Part shown: in pieces, positions 8,570-18,912 of the stretch
Numbering within the stretch: the first letter of the stretch is position 1
Layout: every line of letters begins with the position of its first letter
Origin: Streptococcus sp. oral taxon 431
GTDB lineage: Bacteria > Bacillota > Bacilli > Lactobacillales > Streptococcaceae
Assembly (NCBI RefSeq): GCF_001553685.1
Contig: NZ_CP014264.1
Location: forward strand, 1,124,001-1,188,000
Reading direction: 5' to 3'
Length of the DNA stretch: 64,000 nt
Translations under genes and position numbers: made by a program
The notes under the pieces: generated by a model
Database searches by the model: none
Seen by the model: the letters and a program-made list of their open reading frames with translations, nothing else
What the model was told of the DNA's origin: nothing

Positions 8570-11500
8570 AATTTTTATCTCAAGAAGAGATTAAAGAGTT
8601 ACAAATAGCAGAAGCTCAGTCTAACAAGAAACCTAAGAAAACTGCTGAGCAAATTCAAGCAATCTATAGTTCTGGTCAAAATATTCTAGTCTCAGCTTCT
8701 GCTGGTTCGGGGAAAACCTTTGTCATGGCTGAACGTATTCTTGACCAACTAGCGCGTGGTGTAGAAATTCGCCAACTCTTTATCTCTACCTTTACCGTTA
8801 AGGCAGCAACCGAGTTAAAAGAACGCTTGGAAAAGAAAATCAGCCAACAGATCCAAGAAACGCAAGATGTGGAACTAAAAAAACATCTAGGTAGACAATT
8901 AGCTGATTTACCCAATGCTGCGATTGGAACCATGGACTCTTTTACCCAGAAATTTCTGACCAAACACGGTTATCTCCTTGACCTCTCTCCAAATTTTCGT
9001 ATTCTTCAGAATGAAAGTGAGCAACTTCACTTAAAAAATGAGGTCTTTCGTCAAGTTTTTGAAAGTCATTACCAAGGCAAAGAACAAGAACAATTTAGTC
9101 AGTTGGTTAAGAACTTTGCTGGTAGGAGTAAAGATGCGCGTGGATTGCGTAAACAGGTCTATATGATTTATGATTTCTTGCAATCTACCAGCAATCCTCA
9201 GGCTTGGCTAGAAGATTCCTTCTTAAAAGGTTTTGAGGAGGCTGATTTTACAGTTGCTAAAGAAACCCTTGCAGAGGAAATAAAAGAAAAACTCTGGGAT
9301 TTAGAAGACTTTTTCCGTTACCATTTGGAAAATGATGCCAAGGAATTTGGCAAAGCAGCTTACCTAGAATCTGTCCAACAAGTCCTTGACGCGATCGGTT
9401 CTTTAAGCCATGAATCTACTTTTGAGCAATATCTAGAAGTTTTAGACCGAGTTGTTGGTATCTCTAAGGATAAGGGAGGTCGAGCTCTTACAAATGCCAG
9501 TCGCAAGGCTGAACTTCAAGAACTGAAAGAAGCATACAACCAAGAGAGAAAAGTCAAGTTTGAAAAGCTAATTGCACTAAATGACCAAATTACTTTATTG
9601 AAATTCCAGGAAAAATATCATCAAGAGTCTTGGGACTTAGCAAAGACTTTTCAAGTTTTCATGAGGGATTTTGTTGATGCCTATCGACAACGGAAGCGTG
9701 AAGAAAATGCCTTTGAATTTGCTGATATTAGCCACTATACCATTGAGATTTTGGAAAACTTCCCTCAGGTTAGACAAGAATATCAGAAACGCTTCCACGA
9801 AGTTATGGTCGATGAATATCAGGATACCAACCACATCCAGGAGAGAATGCTGGAACTCCTCTCAAACGGTCATAATCGTTTTATGGTAGGAGATATTAAG
9901 CAGTCTATTTATCGTTTTAGACAGGCAGATCCCCAAATCTTCAACGAAAAATTTCATAGATTTGCTCAAGATGGCAAAGAAGGTCAGTTAATTCTGCTTA
10001 AGGAAAATTTCCGTAGTAGTTCAGAGGTTCTAGATGCTACAAATGATGTCTTTAAGCATCTTATGGACGAGGAAGTTGGGGAAATTTCATACGATGGTAT
10101 GCATCAACTTGTTTTTGGGAATACTGATATTCAAGCAAATTCTGAAAACAAGGCAGAAGTTCTCTTATATGATAAGGATGATGATAGTGATTCTGATGAT
10201 GAGGAGGAACTTGCAACTTACAAACTGACTGGTGAGATGCGCATGGTGCTAAAGGAGATAATTCACCTTCATAATGATAAGGGTGTACCTTTCAAGGACA
10301 TGGCTCTCTTAACTGCCAGCAGAAGTCGCAATGACCAGATTCTACTTGCCTTGTCTGAGTATGGTATTCCAGTCAAGACAGACGGCGCCCAATCAAACTA
10401 TTTGCAATCCCTAGAAGTGCAGGTTATGTTGGATACTCTTCGTGTCATTCACAACCCTCTTCAAGATTTCGCTTTAGTGGCTTTAATGAAGTCTCCAATG
10501 TTTAGCTTTAATGAGGATGAATTAGCTCGTCTTGCTCTCCAAAAATCCGAGGATAAGGTCCAAGAAAACTTTTACGAGAAACTAGTCAATGCTCAAGCAC
10601 AAACTAGCCTCCAAAAGGATTTAATTAAGACTGAATTACACAAAAAGTTAGACTTTTTCATGGAAACCGTCCAGGCTTGGCGTTTGTATTCTAAAACGCA
10701 CTCACTTTATGATCTCATTTGGAAAATCTATAGCGACCGCTTTTACTATGACTATGTCGGTGCTTTACCAAATGGACAGGCCAGACAGGCTAACCTCTAT
10801 GCCTTAGCTTTACGAGCTGATCAGTTTGAAAAGAGTAATTTCAAGGGATTATCTCGCTTTATTCGAATGATAGATCAGGTCTTGGAAGCCCAACATGATC
10901 TTGCTAATGTCGCTGTGGCACCACCTAAGGATGCTGTAGAACTCATGAGTATTCATAAAAGTAAGGGCCTTGAGTTTCCTTATGTCTTTATCCTTAACAT
11001 TGATCAGCAATTCAACAAGCAAGATTCTATGTCTGAGGTCATCCTAAGTCGAAGAAATGGCCTTGGTCTCAAGTATGTTGCTAGAGTTGCTACAAATGCC
11101 AAAGAGGAATACGTTCCATCTACGATTAAATTATCTATCCCTAGCTTGACCTATACGCAAAACGAAGAAGAACTTCAGTTAGCAAGTTATTCTGAACTCA
11201 TGCGTTTACTTTATGTAGCCATGACACGTGCTGAGAAAAAATTATATTTAGTTGGAAAAGGTTCTCGTGAAAAGTTAGAATCTAAAGAATATCCGACAAA
11301 TGGGCAAGGTCTTTTGACTCGAGAAACTAGACTAGACGCTACTAATTTCCAAGATTGGATTTGGGCCATTTATCAAGCATTTTCTAAGGAGGATTTGCAT
11401 TTCACTGTGCGCTTTGAAGGTGAAGAAGGCCTAACCAAAGAAGCTATCGGAGAATTGGAAAATAAAAGCCAGCTCCAAGACCAATCCCAAGCAGATAATC

Positions 11501-12213
11501 GCCAGTCAGAAACCATCAAAGATGCGTTGGAAATGCTAAAAGAAGTGGAAGTGTATAATGATATCCACCGTGCAGCAATCAATCTTTCAAGTGTACAAAC
11601 CCCAAGTCAGATTAAGAAGTTTTATGAACCAGTTATGGATATGGAAGGTGTAGTAGTAGCTGGTCAAAGTCAACTAAAAGAAAGTACGGTTCAATTCAAG
11701 TTTCCTGATTTCTCTAAAACTAAGAAAGTTACTGGTGCTGAGATTGGTAGTGCTACCCATGAACTCATGCAGAGAATTAATCTAGCTAAGAAACCCACTT
11801 TAGAGACTTTAACAGAGGCCTTGGAGCAAGTTCAAGTAAGCTCGGATGTCAAATCCAAAATCAATCTAGGAAAAATTTTATCCTTCTTTGATACAGCTCT
11901 CGGTCAAGAGATTCTTGCAAATCAAGATAAACTCTATCGAGAACAACCTTTCTCAATGTTAAAAAGAGACGAGAAGAGCCAAGAAAACTTTGTTGTCCGT
12001 GGAATCTTAGATGGTTATCTCCTCTACGATGATAAGATTGCTCTCTTTGACTACAAGACAGATCATTATGAATATCCAAGTCAACTGATTGAACGTTATA
12101 GAGGTCAATTATCTCTCTATGCAGAAGCCTTATCCCGTTCTTATCAGATAGAAAAGGTTGAAAAATATCTAATCTTTCTTGGTAAAGACCAAGTAGAAGT
12201 CGTTAAACTTTAA
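8566..12213 (+). CDS. rexA: ATP-dependent helicase-nuclease subunit RexA (AddA)
   Basis: This 1215-aa UvrD-type helicase is fused to a C-terminal nuclease. Walker A is [10 protein letters not shown] (about residues 44-53), motif II is VDEYQDTN, motif III is [15 protein letters not shown], motif V includes [12 protein letters not shown], and motif VI is [13 protein letters not shown]. The RecB-family nuclease motif ALFDYKTDH lies about 60 residues from the C terminus. With RexB it forms the Chi-regulated recombination machine that stands in for RecBCD. It is translationally coupled to rexB, and the next ORF follows after only 16 nt, making a three-gene operon. Confidence 0.97.
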   Translation: MKFLSQEEIKELQIAEAQSNKKPKKTAEQIQAIYSSGQNILVSASAGSGKTFVMAERILDQLARGVEIRQLFISTFTVKAATELKERLEKKISQQIQETQDVELKKHLGRQLADLPNAAIGTMDSFTQKFLTKHGYLLDLSPNFRILQNESEQLHLKNEVFRQVFESHYQGKEQEQFSQLVKNFAGRSKDARGLRKQVYMIYDFLQSTSNPQAWLEDSFLKGFEEADFTVAKETLAEEIKEKLWDLEDFFRYHLENDAKEFGKAAYLESVQQVLDAIGSLSHESTFEQYLEVLDRVVGISKDKGGRALTNASRKAELQELKEAYNQERKVKFEKLIALNDQITLLKFQEKYHQESWDLAKTFQVFMRDFVDAYRQRKREENAFEFADISHYTIEILENFPQVRQEYQKRFHEVMVDEYQDTNHIQERMLELLSNGHNRFMVGDIKQSIYRFRQADPQIFNEKFHRFAQDGKEGQLILLKENFRSSSEVLDATNDVFKHLMDEEVGEISYDGMHQLVFGNTDIQANSENKAEVLLYDKDDDSDSDDEEELATYKLTGEMRMVLKEIIHLHNDKGVPFKDMALLTASRSRNDQILLALSEYGIPVKTDGAQSNYLQSLEVQVMLDTLRVIHNPLQDFALVALMKSPMFSFNEDELARLALQKSEDKVQENFYEKLVNAQAQTSLQKDLIKTELHKKLDFFMETVQAWRLYSKTHSLYDLIWKIYSDRFYYDYVGALPNGQARQANLYALALRADQFEKSNFKGLSRFIRMIDQVLEAQHDLANVAVAPPKDAVELMSIHKSKGLEFPYVFILNIDQQFNKQDSMSEVILSRRNGLGLKYVARVATNAKEEYVPSTIKLSIPSLTYTQNEEELQLASYSELMRLLYVAMTRAEKKLYLVGKGSREKLESKEYPTNGQGLLTRETRLDATNFQDWIWAIYQAFSKEDLHFTVRFEGEEGLTKEAIGELENKSQLQDQSQADNRQSETIKDALEMLKEVEVYNDIHRAAINLSSVQTPSQIKKFYEPVMDMEGVVVAGQSQLKESTVQFKFPDFSKTKKVTGAEIGSATHELMQRINLAKKPTLETLTEALEQVQVSSDVKSKINLGKILSFFDTALGQEILANQDKLYREQPFSMLKRDEKSQENFVVRGILDGYLLYDDKIALFDYKTDHYEYPSQLIERYRGQLSLYAEALSRSYQIEKVEKYLIFLGKDQVEVVKL

Positions 12214-12229
12214 AAAGAAAGGAGACATC

Positions 12230-13408
12230 ATGTCCATTCCTGTTAGAAAAAACTTATATGATGCAGTTTTAGAGGCTTCTAAAGCCGATACTTGGGAACA
12301 AGCTACCAAAGAATGGAGTGAAGTTTCCTTGATTTTTAATGGAATCGGTCGAAGCAATTGTGTCTGCGGTAATGCTATTAAGTATGCTTATGAACTTTTT
12401 AACGGAGTTACTGGCAAACGACTTTTTCCCATTGGGAGTGACTGTGTGCGTCATTTCCAAAGAATTAGCCTAGATCAACAGCTAGAAGAGGAAGAAAAAC
12501 TTCTCAGAAAGCTTGAAAATCTAACCAGAAAGGCCCAGAAAAAAGAAGTCATTCGAGTTAATAAAACAGATTTTGATGAGCGACTGATCAACTGGCTATG
12601 GGAAAAGGGAGCTTTTAAGTCAAATCGAGGCAATCAATTTTCACCAGAAAAGGATTATCAACTCTTTTTGGAAGTTTTTCAAGGTGGAAGTTGGAGTAAG
12701 GCAGAGCCTTTGAAGAAAGCTCGTATGGAAGAAGTCCTTGAAAAATTTATCAAACCCTTTCTACTTGGAAAATCTGACGATCAACTCTATCTTGTTAAAC
12801 TAGGAAAAGAAAAAATTGACTATGAGCAGGAACTTCGCATCAAGGCTGAAAAGGAGCGAAAGAAGCGAGACAAGATTGCTAAACAATATGCGGATAATCT
12901 AGTTCTAGCAATGGGACCAGCTGAACGTGCCTATCAAGATTACTTTGGACTTAGCGAAACACTGAATCTAGAAGAACGCCAGTGGGAAAAGATTCTCTTC
13001 GGTAAAAATCGGACAGAACGTTCTATAAAATCAAAACAGTACCAAAGAGAACTTGAAAAGGATCAACGCATTGCTAGTCAAGATCCCCTTGAAAGAAAAC
13101 AAAAGCAAATCTGGTTGCTTAACTCGTATTTTAAGGATATACCCGAAGAAAAAGCTCGATTTTCTCGACTTTTAATCATGTATCGAAAAAACGGAGAAAT
13201 TCCATTTTCAACTGACTATCTCTCTAACACTTTGTTTGACTTTTTCTACAAAATGAAGGCTTTTGAATTTGAAATAGCACCTGATCAGGTACGTGATTTT
13301 CTAAAGGAATGTTTAGATGCAGAAAATCTATCGTCCGCTCAAAAATCTTGGATAGAAGGCATTTTAACCAACTGCATCAAACCTTTTTTAGAAAGAATGT
13401 TAGTATAG
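12230..13408 (+). CDS. Uncharacterised protein with N-terminal Cys motif, rexBA operon
   Basis: I do not recognise this 392-aa protein. The first 80 residues contain NCVCGNAIKYAYELFN and, later, GSDCVRHF, a C-x-C...C arrangement that could bind a metal. Two highly charged helical stretches follow (residues 84-105 and 201-222), which could form coiled coils. There is no signal peptide and no membrane segment. A strong AAAGGAG lies 7 nt before the start, 16 nt after the rexA stop, so it should be expressed with the repair nuclease. A DNA-repair or DNA-binding role is guessed from position only. Confidence 0.75.
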   Translation: MSIPVRKNLYDAVLEASKADTWEQATKEWSEVSLIFNGIGRSNCVCGNAIKYAYELFNGVTGKRLFPIGSDCVRHFQRISLDQQLEEEEKLLRKLENLTRKAQKKEVIRVNKTDFDERLINWLWEKGAFKSNRGNQFSPEKDYQLFLEVFQGGSWSKAEPLKKARMEEVLEKFIKPFLLGKSDDQLYLVKLGKEKIDYEQELRIKAEKERKKRDKIAKQYADNLVLAMGPAERAYQDYFGLSETLNLEERQWEKILFGKNRTERSIKSKQYQRELEKDQRIASQDPLERKQKQIWLLNSYFKDIPEEKARFSRLLIMYRKNGEIPFSTDYLSNTLFDFFYKMKAFEFEIAPDQVRDFLKECLDAENLSSAQKSWIEGILTNCIKPFLERMLV

Positions 13409-13516
13409 CAGTAGTTTTCGTCCTGCATGGAGAGAGTCATTATTGTTAAAATTATGTCTCTAAATTATTTTACATAATTTTATTTATGTATCAACATTAA
13501 AAATTAGAAAGAAACT

Positions 13517-14014
13517 ATGTCAAAAGAAATCGATATCGAATATTATCACCAACTAGCCTTGCAAAAACAAAAAGAGCATCGGAAGTTTTTAGGAAATCTG
13601 AAAAAGAAAGCACCTAAAAATTTGGATAAAATTGCCCTTGAAATCCATCAAGAAGTTTTTACTGAAATTGATTGTACAGCCTGCGCTAACTGTTGCAAGA
13701 GTCTTGGTCCAGACTTCAAAGAAGCAGATATCACACGTATCGCAAAATACTTTAAAATGAAATTGCCAGCTTTTGAAGCTGAGTTTTTGCAAGTAGATGA
13801 AGACGGTGATAAAGTCTTTAAGTCAATGCCTTGTCCCTTCTTAGGAGGCGATAATCTTTGTTCCATCTACGACGTCCGTCCAAAAGCCTGTCGTGAATTT
13901 CCACATACTGACCGTAAGAAGATTTACCAAATCAATAATCTTACTATTAAAAATACCTTAACTTGTCCAGCAGCCTATCTCTTTGTTGAAAGATTAAGAG
14001 AGAAGATAGATTAA
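13517..14014 (+). CDS. YkgJ-family cysteine-cluster protein
   Basis: This 165-aa protein has the CxxCxxCC cluster (DCTACANCCKSLG, around residues 54-66) and later CPFLGGDNLCSIYDVRP and ACREFP. This is the conserved eight-Cys pattern of the YkgJ/CxxCxxCC family, thought to bind zinc or an iron-sulphur cluster. The function is not established. It stands alone, with AGAAAG before the ATG and a clear terminator after the stop. Confidence 0.88.
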   Translation: MSKEIDIEYYHQLALQKQKEHRKFLGNLKKKAPKNLDKIALEIHQEVFTEIDCTACANCCKSLGPDFKEADITRIAKYFKMKLPAFEAEFLQVDEDGDKVFKSMPCPFLGGDNLCSIYDVRPKACREFPHTDRKKIYQINNLTIKNTLTCPAAYLFVERLREKID

Positions 14015-14041
14015 GAACTCTCGTTTTGTGATAAGATTCAT

Positions 14042-14073
14042 CCTCAAATACAGTTACTATTTGAGGTTTTTTG
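14042..14073 (+). terminator. Intrinsic terminator
   Basis: CCTCAAATA (14042-14050) pairs with TATTTGAGG (14058-14066), followed by TTTTTTG. It ends the YkgJ-family transcript. Confidence 0.88.
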
Positions 14074-14176
14074 TATATTTATTTTTATCTGAAAATTCAA
14101 ACCATATTTCTTATTAAGCGATATGTCTTTTCTTTAAGCTTAAAGTTTTTTTAAACCTAATCTTAAAGAAAACTGA

Positions 14177-14209
14177 TATAAGGTATCTTTAAGCGATGTT
14201 CTGTATAGT
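14177..14209 (+). promoter_or_regulatory. Promoter with CiaR-like operator
   Basis: TATAAG (14177-14182), 5 bp, TTTAAG (14188-14193), 10 bp, then -10 TATAGT (14204-14209). This is the spacing of CiaR-activated pneumococcal promoters (NTTAAG-N5-WTTAAG, 10 bp before the -10), with one mismatch in the first half. It drives the glycosyltransferase operon at 14240. CiaR control is inferred from the motif alone. Confidence 0.55.
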
Positions 14210-14239
14210 TATACCATCATCAAAGAAAGAGGTATCGAT

Positions 14240-15283
14240 ATGAACTACATAGTCATTCCAGCTTATCAACCAGATAATAAACTTATCAAACTCATCGAAA
14301 AAATTCACGAAAAGAGTGATTTTCATATCTTAGTCATAGACGACGGCAGTTCATCAGAGTGCCAAAAAATCTTTGATAAAGCAAAACAATTTGCTACTGT
14401 CATTCGTCACCAAGTGAATCAAGGTAAAGGGCAGGCTCTAAAAACAGCCTTTACTTATATCCAAGAACAAAATATTTATGGTACGGTTGTCACAGCAGAT
14501 GCGGATGGACAGCACAAGGTATGGGATATTTTCCGCACGGCTAATAAAGCTTCCGAAAATCCAAACAAGCTAATCTTGGGTGTACGTGCCTTTTCTGGAA
14601 AAGTTCCCCTTCGTAGCCGTTTTGGTAACAGCTTAACCAAAGCTCTCTTTAAGCTTCAAACAGGAGTAGGAGTAACAGATACGCAGACAGGTCTTCGTGC
14701 ATTTACGACAAACTTGATACCGTTTATGCTTAAGATTGAAGGTCAACGTTATGAATATGAGATGAATATGTTGCTCGAAGCAACGAAAGAATACGAGATT
14801 CTAGAAGTGCCTATTGAAACTGTCTATATCAACGATAATGAGGCTTCACACTTCCGTCCAATACAAGACGGGCTCATGATTTATAAAAATATTTTTAAAT
14901 TTGCCTTATCATCTCTCAGTAGCTTTGTTGTAGACTATGTCGTTTACGCCCTAGCAATCTTGATTTCGCCGACAGTTCCGACGAGTCTACGAATCTTTCT
15001 AGCAAACGGAGTAGCTCGTGTGACTAGCTCTATTTTCAACTATTCTACAAATAAGAAACTAGTCTTTAAAAATGACGATAGCCTTGTGAAAACAGGGATG
15101 GGATACTTTGGTCTAGCAGTCGGACTCTTTATCTTAGACACGCTACTGATTCGTCTTTTCTTTACAGTCTTTGGTATCAACCTTCTGATTGCTAAAGTTA
15201 TCGTCGGCATCCTTCTCTTCGCTGTTTCTTGGACAGTTCAGAAGAAATTCATCTTTAAGGAAAGGACATCAACTGTATTATGA
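14240..15283 (+). CDS. Family 2 glycosyltransferase fused to GtrA-like membrane domain
   Basis: This 347-aa protein has two domains. The first 215 residues form a GT-A fold of DPM1 type: IPAYQPDN, LVIDDGSS and the metal-binding DADGQH. The rest has four hydrophobic segments typical of GtrA flippase-like proteins. Such enzymes move a sugar onto a lipid carrier and assist its transfer across the membrane. The next gene starts 4 nt inside its stop and encodes an exported NAGPA-like protein, so the operon probably modifies a cell-surface glycan. The acceptor is unknown. Confidence 0.9.
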   Translation: MNYIVIPAYQPDNKLIKLIEKIHEKSDFHILVIDDGSSSECQKIFDKAKQFATVIRHQVNQGKGQALKTAFTYIQEQNIYGTVVTADADGQHKVWDIFRTANKASENPNKLILGVRAFSGKVPLRSRFGNSLTKALFKLQTGVGVTDTQTGLRAFTTNLIPFMLKIEGQRYEYEMNMLLEATKEYEILEVPIETVYINDNEASHFRPIQDGLMIYKNIFKFALSSLSSFVVDYVVYALAILISPTVPTSLRIFLANGVARVTSSIFNYSTNKKLVFKNDDSLVKTGMGYFGLAVGLFILDTLLIRLFFTVFGINLLIAKVIVGILLFAVSWTVQKKFIFKERTSTVL

Positions 15284-16191
15284 AATTTTTAAAGAAACGC
15301 TATGCTTACGCCTCTGTTCTTGGCCTACTCTTGACAGGATCCTTTAGTTACTCAATGCTAAAGACCTTTGTCCTCGCTGAAACTATCTCGACAGTTGCCA
15401 CAACTAGCACAAGTTCCAATGCTGCAGCAGCAAGTCAAGCTGCTAAAACAGCTACTGTCACTGACTCTAGTTATAAAGATGACAATATTACTGTCAATTT
15501 GTCTGAAACGACGGTCAATAATACCCAAGTCTACGTTGCTGATATTACTCTGAGCTCATCAGATTATCTGAAAACTGCCTTTGCTCAAAATGCCTACGGA
15601 ACTAACGTAACTGCAAAAACCTCTGTAACCGCAGCTAACAACAATGCCATTTTAGCGGTAAACGGGGACTACTATGGTGCTAACTCTACAGGTTATGTTA
15701 TCCGTAATGGAGTAGTTTATCGTGATACTGTTCGTGAAGATTCTAGTAATGGTGACTTAGCTATTTATAAAGACGGCTCTTTCAAGGTCATTTACGAAGA
15801 TCAGATCTCAGCTGAGCAACTAGTTAATGACGGTGTCGTCAATCTCTTGGCATTTGGACCAGCCTTGGTCGAAAATGGTGAAATTGCAGTTGATACCAAT
15901 ACAGAAGTAGGACAAGCAATGGCTTCAAATCCTCGTACAGCTATTGGTATTATCGATGAAAACCACTATATCATCGTTGTTTCAGATGGACGTACATCAG
16001 AAAGTGAAGGTCTCTCTCTTTATCAGCTTGCTGAGGTCATGAAATCTTATGGAGCAAAAACAGCCTACAACCTTGATGGTGGTGGATCATCTACACTTTA
16101 CTTCAACGGTCAGGTTATCAATAAACCAACGACTGGTGGAAACAAAATTTCAGAAAGGGCGGTGAGTGACATTGTCTACATTGGTTACTAA
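15280..16191 (+). CDS. Exported phosphodiester glycosidase (NAGPA domain) protein
   Basis: This 303-aa protein has an N-terminal hydrophobic segment (residues 9-30) that serves as signal or anchor, then a Ser/Thr/Ala-rich linker. The domain matches NAGPA/phosphodiester glycosidase proteins: ILAVNGDYYGAN, NPRTAIG and the C-terminal YNLDGGGSSTLYF. The family cleaves GlcNAc-1-phosphodiesters or related bonds in exopolysaccharide and teichoic metabolism. It is overlapped by the GT2 gene upstream and by the small membrane protein downstream, forming a tight three-gene unit likely to act outside the cell on a surface polymer. Confidence 0.87.
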   Translation: MKFLKKRYAYASVLGLLLTGSFSYSMLKTFVLAETISTVATTSTSSNAAAASQAAKTATVTDSSYKDDNITVNLSETTVNNTQVYVADITLSSSDYLKTAFAQNAYGTNVTAKTSVTAANNNAILAVNGDYYGANSTGYVIRNGVVYRDTVREDSSNGDLAIYKDGSFKVIYEDQISAEQLVNDGVVNLLAFGPALVENGEIAVDTNTEVGQAMASNPRTAIGIIDENHYIIVVSDGRTSESEGLSLYQLAEVMKSYGAKTAYNLDGGGSSTLYFNGQVINKPTTGGNKISERAVSDIVYIGY

Positions 16192-16618
16192 TTTTGGAAA
16201 AAAACGATTTAAAAAAACGGTCATTTCTTATACACTAATCACTATTTTCTTCTTTGCATTTTCTAGAATTTATGAAGCTTTTAGTTTTGGAGAAACTTCT
16301 GTTCATATGCACTATTTATTTGCAGCACCTCTTGTAGGGGGGATTCTACTAGCAATCTTTCTCAAGGTTCTCCCTCATTTCTCTCGTATTAGTCTGAATC
16401 TATGGAATTCGGCAGTAGCGATTATTACAGCGGGTACACTTTTCCGAGGAATTGTCAATCTCTCAGGGCGTTCTACAACTCTGGATACACCCTACTGGTA
16501 TGTTGGGATTGGTTTTGCAATACTAGCGATCGTCACTATTTTCATCAATCCAAACCTTTGGAAGAATTCTACTAAAGCAACCAAAACAAATCGCAAAGAA
16601 GTCTATGGTCAGGCATAA
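16166..16618 (+). CDS. Small integral membrane protein of the glycosylation operon
   Basis: This 150-aa protein starts at a GTG inside the end of the NAGPA-like gene (26-nt overlap), preceded by the purine-rich AAAGGGCGGTG. It has four hydrophobic helices: about residues 18-36, 49-66, 80-98 and 109-128. Both ends are basic. No enzymatic motif is visible. Overlap with the preceding gene, and a terminator right after it, make it the last gene of the GT2-NAGPA operon; a transport or scaffold role is a guess. Confidence 0.78.
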   Translation: MTLSTLVTNFGKKRFKKTVISYTLITIFFFAFSRIYEAFSFGETSVHMHYLFAAPLVGGILLAIFLKVLPHFSRISLNLWNSAVAIITAGTLFRGIVNLSGRSTTLDTPYWYVGIGFAILAIVTIFINPNLWKNSTKATKTNRKEVYGQA

Positions 16619-16626
16619 TGTTATAA

Positions 16627-16663
16627 AAAAGTAGTCGTTCAGCTGATGTTCGACTACTTTTTA
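16627..16663 (+). terminator. Intrinsic terminator
   Basis: AAAAGTAGTCG (16627-16637) pairs with CGACTACTTTT (16651-16661), followed by T residues. It ends the glycosylation operon. Confidence 0.88.
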
Positions 16664-16832
16664 TTGACTTTTATTTCTAAAATATTTTAAAAATATTACA
16701 AGTTCTTTTCTTCTGAAAGATACTACTTTTATATTTAACAGAATATTGTATAATATAGTGGATAATTACTGTTTTTTACACTATATATAGAAACATCAAA
16801 TCCCCTATTTAGGTATTTGCAAGGAGAAAAGA

Positions 16833-18845
16833 ATGAAAAAAATATTGCTGGCAAGTACAGTTGCCCTCTCTATGGCAGGTTTTGCAAAAACGACAGTCTA
16901 TGCCGAGGATTCTCAAGCTACCAATAATGTTCAATCATCAGAAAAGATTGCTACGAATACAGTAAGCAATGAAAAGAAAAATCAAAGCGAAGCTGAAAAA
17001 GCAACTTCTCAAACTCCAGAGACCAAAGAACAACCTTCAAAAGAAACAGTAGTAGAGGTAGTTAACAAAGAGGGTTGGCAAAAAGAAAATAACCAATGGC
17101 GTTATTATGAGGATAATCAGCCCGTTTCAAATTGGAAAAAAATAGCGGGTGTTTGGTACTATTTTAATCAAGATGGCATCATGCTTAGTAATACTATCTT
17201 TAATGACTACCTATTGAATAATAGCGGTGCTTTGGCAGAATCTTCTTGGGTAAAAATTGACAACCAATGGTATTATGCCACTGAGGACGGGAAAGTTACT
17301 CGTAATAATTGGAAAAAGATAGCTGGTGTTTGGTATCGATTCGATGAAAATGGTATCATGATCAGCAATGCAGTTTACGATGATTATCTGTTCAAAGCAA
17401 GTGGTGTCTTAGCTGAAAATAGCTGGGTAAAAATTGGTGATAAATGGTACTACGGCGATCAAGAAGGAAAAATCAATCGTGACAAGTGGGCAAAGATTGA
17501 TGGACAATGGTATCGATTTGATGAATCTGGTGTCATGCTAAGTGCTACTATTTATAAAGACTATCTTCTCAAGACTAGTGGAGCTATGGCAGAAAATGCC
17601 TGGGCAAAACTCGAAGATAAGTGGTATTATGCTACAGCATCAGGAAAAATTATTCGCGATAAGTGGGAGAAAATCAGCGGTTCATGGTACTATTTTAATA
17701 AAGACGGTGTCATGTTAAGTAGCCAATGGAAAGAGAAATACTATCTAAAAGATAGTGGCGCCATGGCTAAAAGCGAATGGATTTTCGATGAAAAATACAA
17801 GAGTTGGTTCTACCTCAAGTCGGACGGTACCTATGCTGAAAATCAATGGGTAGGTTCTTACTATCTCAAATCTTTTGGTTATATGGCCAAAAATGAATGG
17901 ATTTTCGATAAGGACTACAACGCTTGGTATTATCTAAAAGAAGATGGAGTCTATGTAACTGGTAACTTCACCATTAATGGGAAAGACTATACTTTCCAAA
18001 GCAACGGAAAATGGATTACTGATTCAGCCTCATATTATAAAGTAAAACCTATTACAGCAAATGTATATAGCGCTTCTGGTGAGAAACTTAGCTATATTTC
18101 GCAAGGAAGTATTGTAGCGATTGATGGAGCTGAAGCCAAAGACGGTCGACTTCCGGTCAAAATTTCAGGCCTTTCAGGCTATATGAACAAGAGTGATCTA
18201 GTAGCAGTCAGCTCAGATAGTGACTTCATTCCTCACTATGCCACTGACGGTAATTATCTTTACCATGAGTTATCACCTTACGCAAGTATTCGTGTAGCAC
18301 CTCATAGCTCATCAATGGCAATTGGTAAAAAATACTATTCAACTGATGGTATTAATTTTGAAAACTTTACAGTTGAAAATCCTTTCTTATTTAGAGATTT
18401 AAGAAAACCAAGCAATTACACAGCTGAAGAATTAGATAAAGTCTATTCTCTTATGAATATCAAGGGAAGTCGTCTGGCAGGTAAGGGTGCAATCTTTAAA
18501 GAAGCTGAAGAACGCTATCAGATCAACGCTCTCTATCTAATCGCCCATAGTGCCCTTGAAAGTTCATGGGGACGTAGCCAAATCGCTAAGGATAAAAACA
18601 ACTTCTTTGGTATCGCTGCTTATGATACAACACCATATGATTCAGCTAAAAGCTTCGACGATGTTGACAAGGGCATCTTAGGTGCAGCCAAGTGGATTCG
18701 CGAAAATTACATTGATAATGGCAGAACTTACCTAGGAAATAAATCATCAGGTATGAACGTCCTCTATGCTTCAGATCCATACTGGGGAGAAAAAATTGCA
18801 AGCATCATGATGTCAATTAACAGCAAGCTTGGTGAAAAAGACTAA
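16833..18845 (+). CDS. lytB: Choline-binding endo-beta-N-acetylglucosaminidase LytB
   Basis: This 670-aa secreted protein carries out daughter-cell separation by cutting the glycan strand at the septum. It has a signal peptide (residues 1-24, cut near VYAED), a Lys/Glu/Gln/Thr-rich linker, and a long run of choline-binding repeats (about residues 85-395; pattern W-x-K-x8-WYY-x5-G) that attach to phosphocholine on teichoic acids. An SH3b-like segment follows, then the LytB catalytic module. The GH73 acid is Glu576 in SALESSWG. Pneumococcal LytB is slightly longer with more repeats, so repeat number differs here. An A/T-rich promoter region with TATAAT at 16749 and a palindrome after it lies upstream. 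Confidence 0.95.
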   Translation: MKKILLASTVALSMAGFAKTTVYAEDSQATNNVQSSEKIATNTVSNEKKNQSEAEKATSQTPETKEQPSKETVVEVVNKEGWQKENNQWRYYEDNQPVSNWKKIAGVWYYFNQDGIMLSNTIFNDYLLNNSGALAESSWVKIDNQWYYATEDGKVTRNNWKKIAGVWYRFDENGIMISNAVYDDYLFKASGVLAENSWVKIGDKWYYGDQEGKINRDKWAKIDGQWYRFDESGVMLSATIYKDYLLKTSGAMAENAWAKLEDKWYYATASGKIIRDKWEKISGSWYYFNKDGVMLSSQWKEKYYLKDSGAMAKSEWIFDEKYKSWFYLKSDGTYAENQWVGSYYLKSFGYMAKNEWIFDKDYNAWYYLKEDGVYVTGNFTINGKDYTFQSNGKWITDSASYYKVKPITANVYSASGEKLSYISQGSIVAIDGAEAKDGRLPVKISGLSGYMNKSDLVAVSSDSDFIPHYATDGNYLYHELSPYASIRVAPHSSSMAIGKKYYSTDGINFENFTVENPFLFRDLRKPSNYTAEELDKVYSLMNIKGSRLAGKGAIFKEAEERYQINALYLIAHSALESSWGRSQIAKDKNNFFGIAAYDTTPYDSAKSFDDVDKGILGAAKWIRENYIDNGRTYLGNKSSGMNVLYASDPYWGEKIASIMMSINSKLGEKD

Positions 18846-18853
18846 AAATTATT

Positions 18854-18892
18854 AAAATCGATAACGACTGTATAGTGGTTATCGATTTTGCT
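18854..18892 (+). terminator. Terminator after lytB
   Basis: AAAATCGATAAC (18854-18865) and GTTATCGATTTT (18878-18889) form a perfect 12-bp stem. Confidence 0.85.
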
Positions 18893-18912
18893 TATCAAGA
18901 GAAACTTGAAAA

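Noticed and set aside
8676..8963. Antisense frames within rexA, rexB, acoL and acoB
   Set aside because: Shadows of well-supported genes. None has a ribosome site or recognisable protein features.
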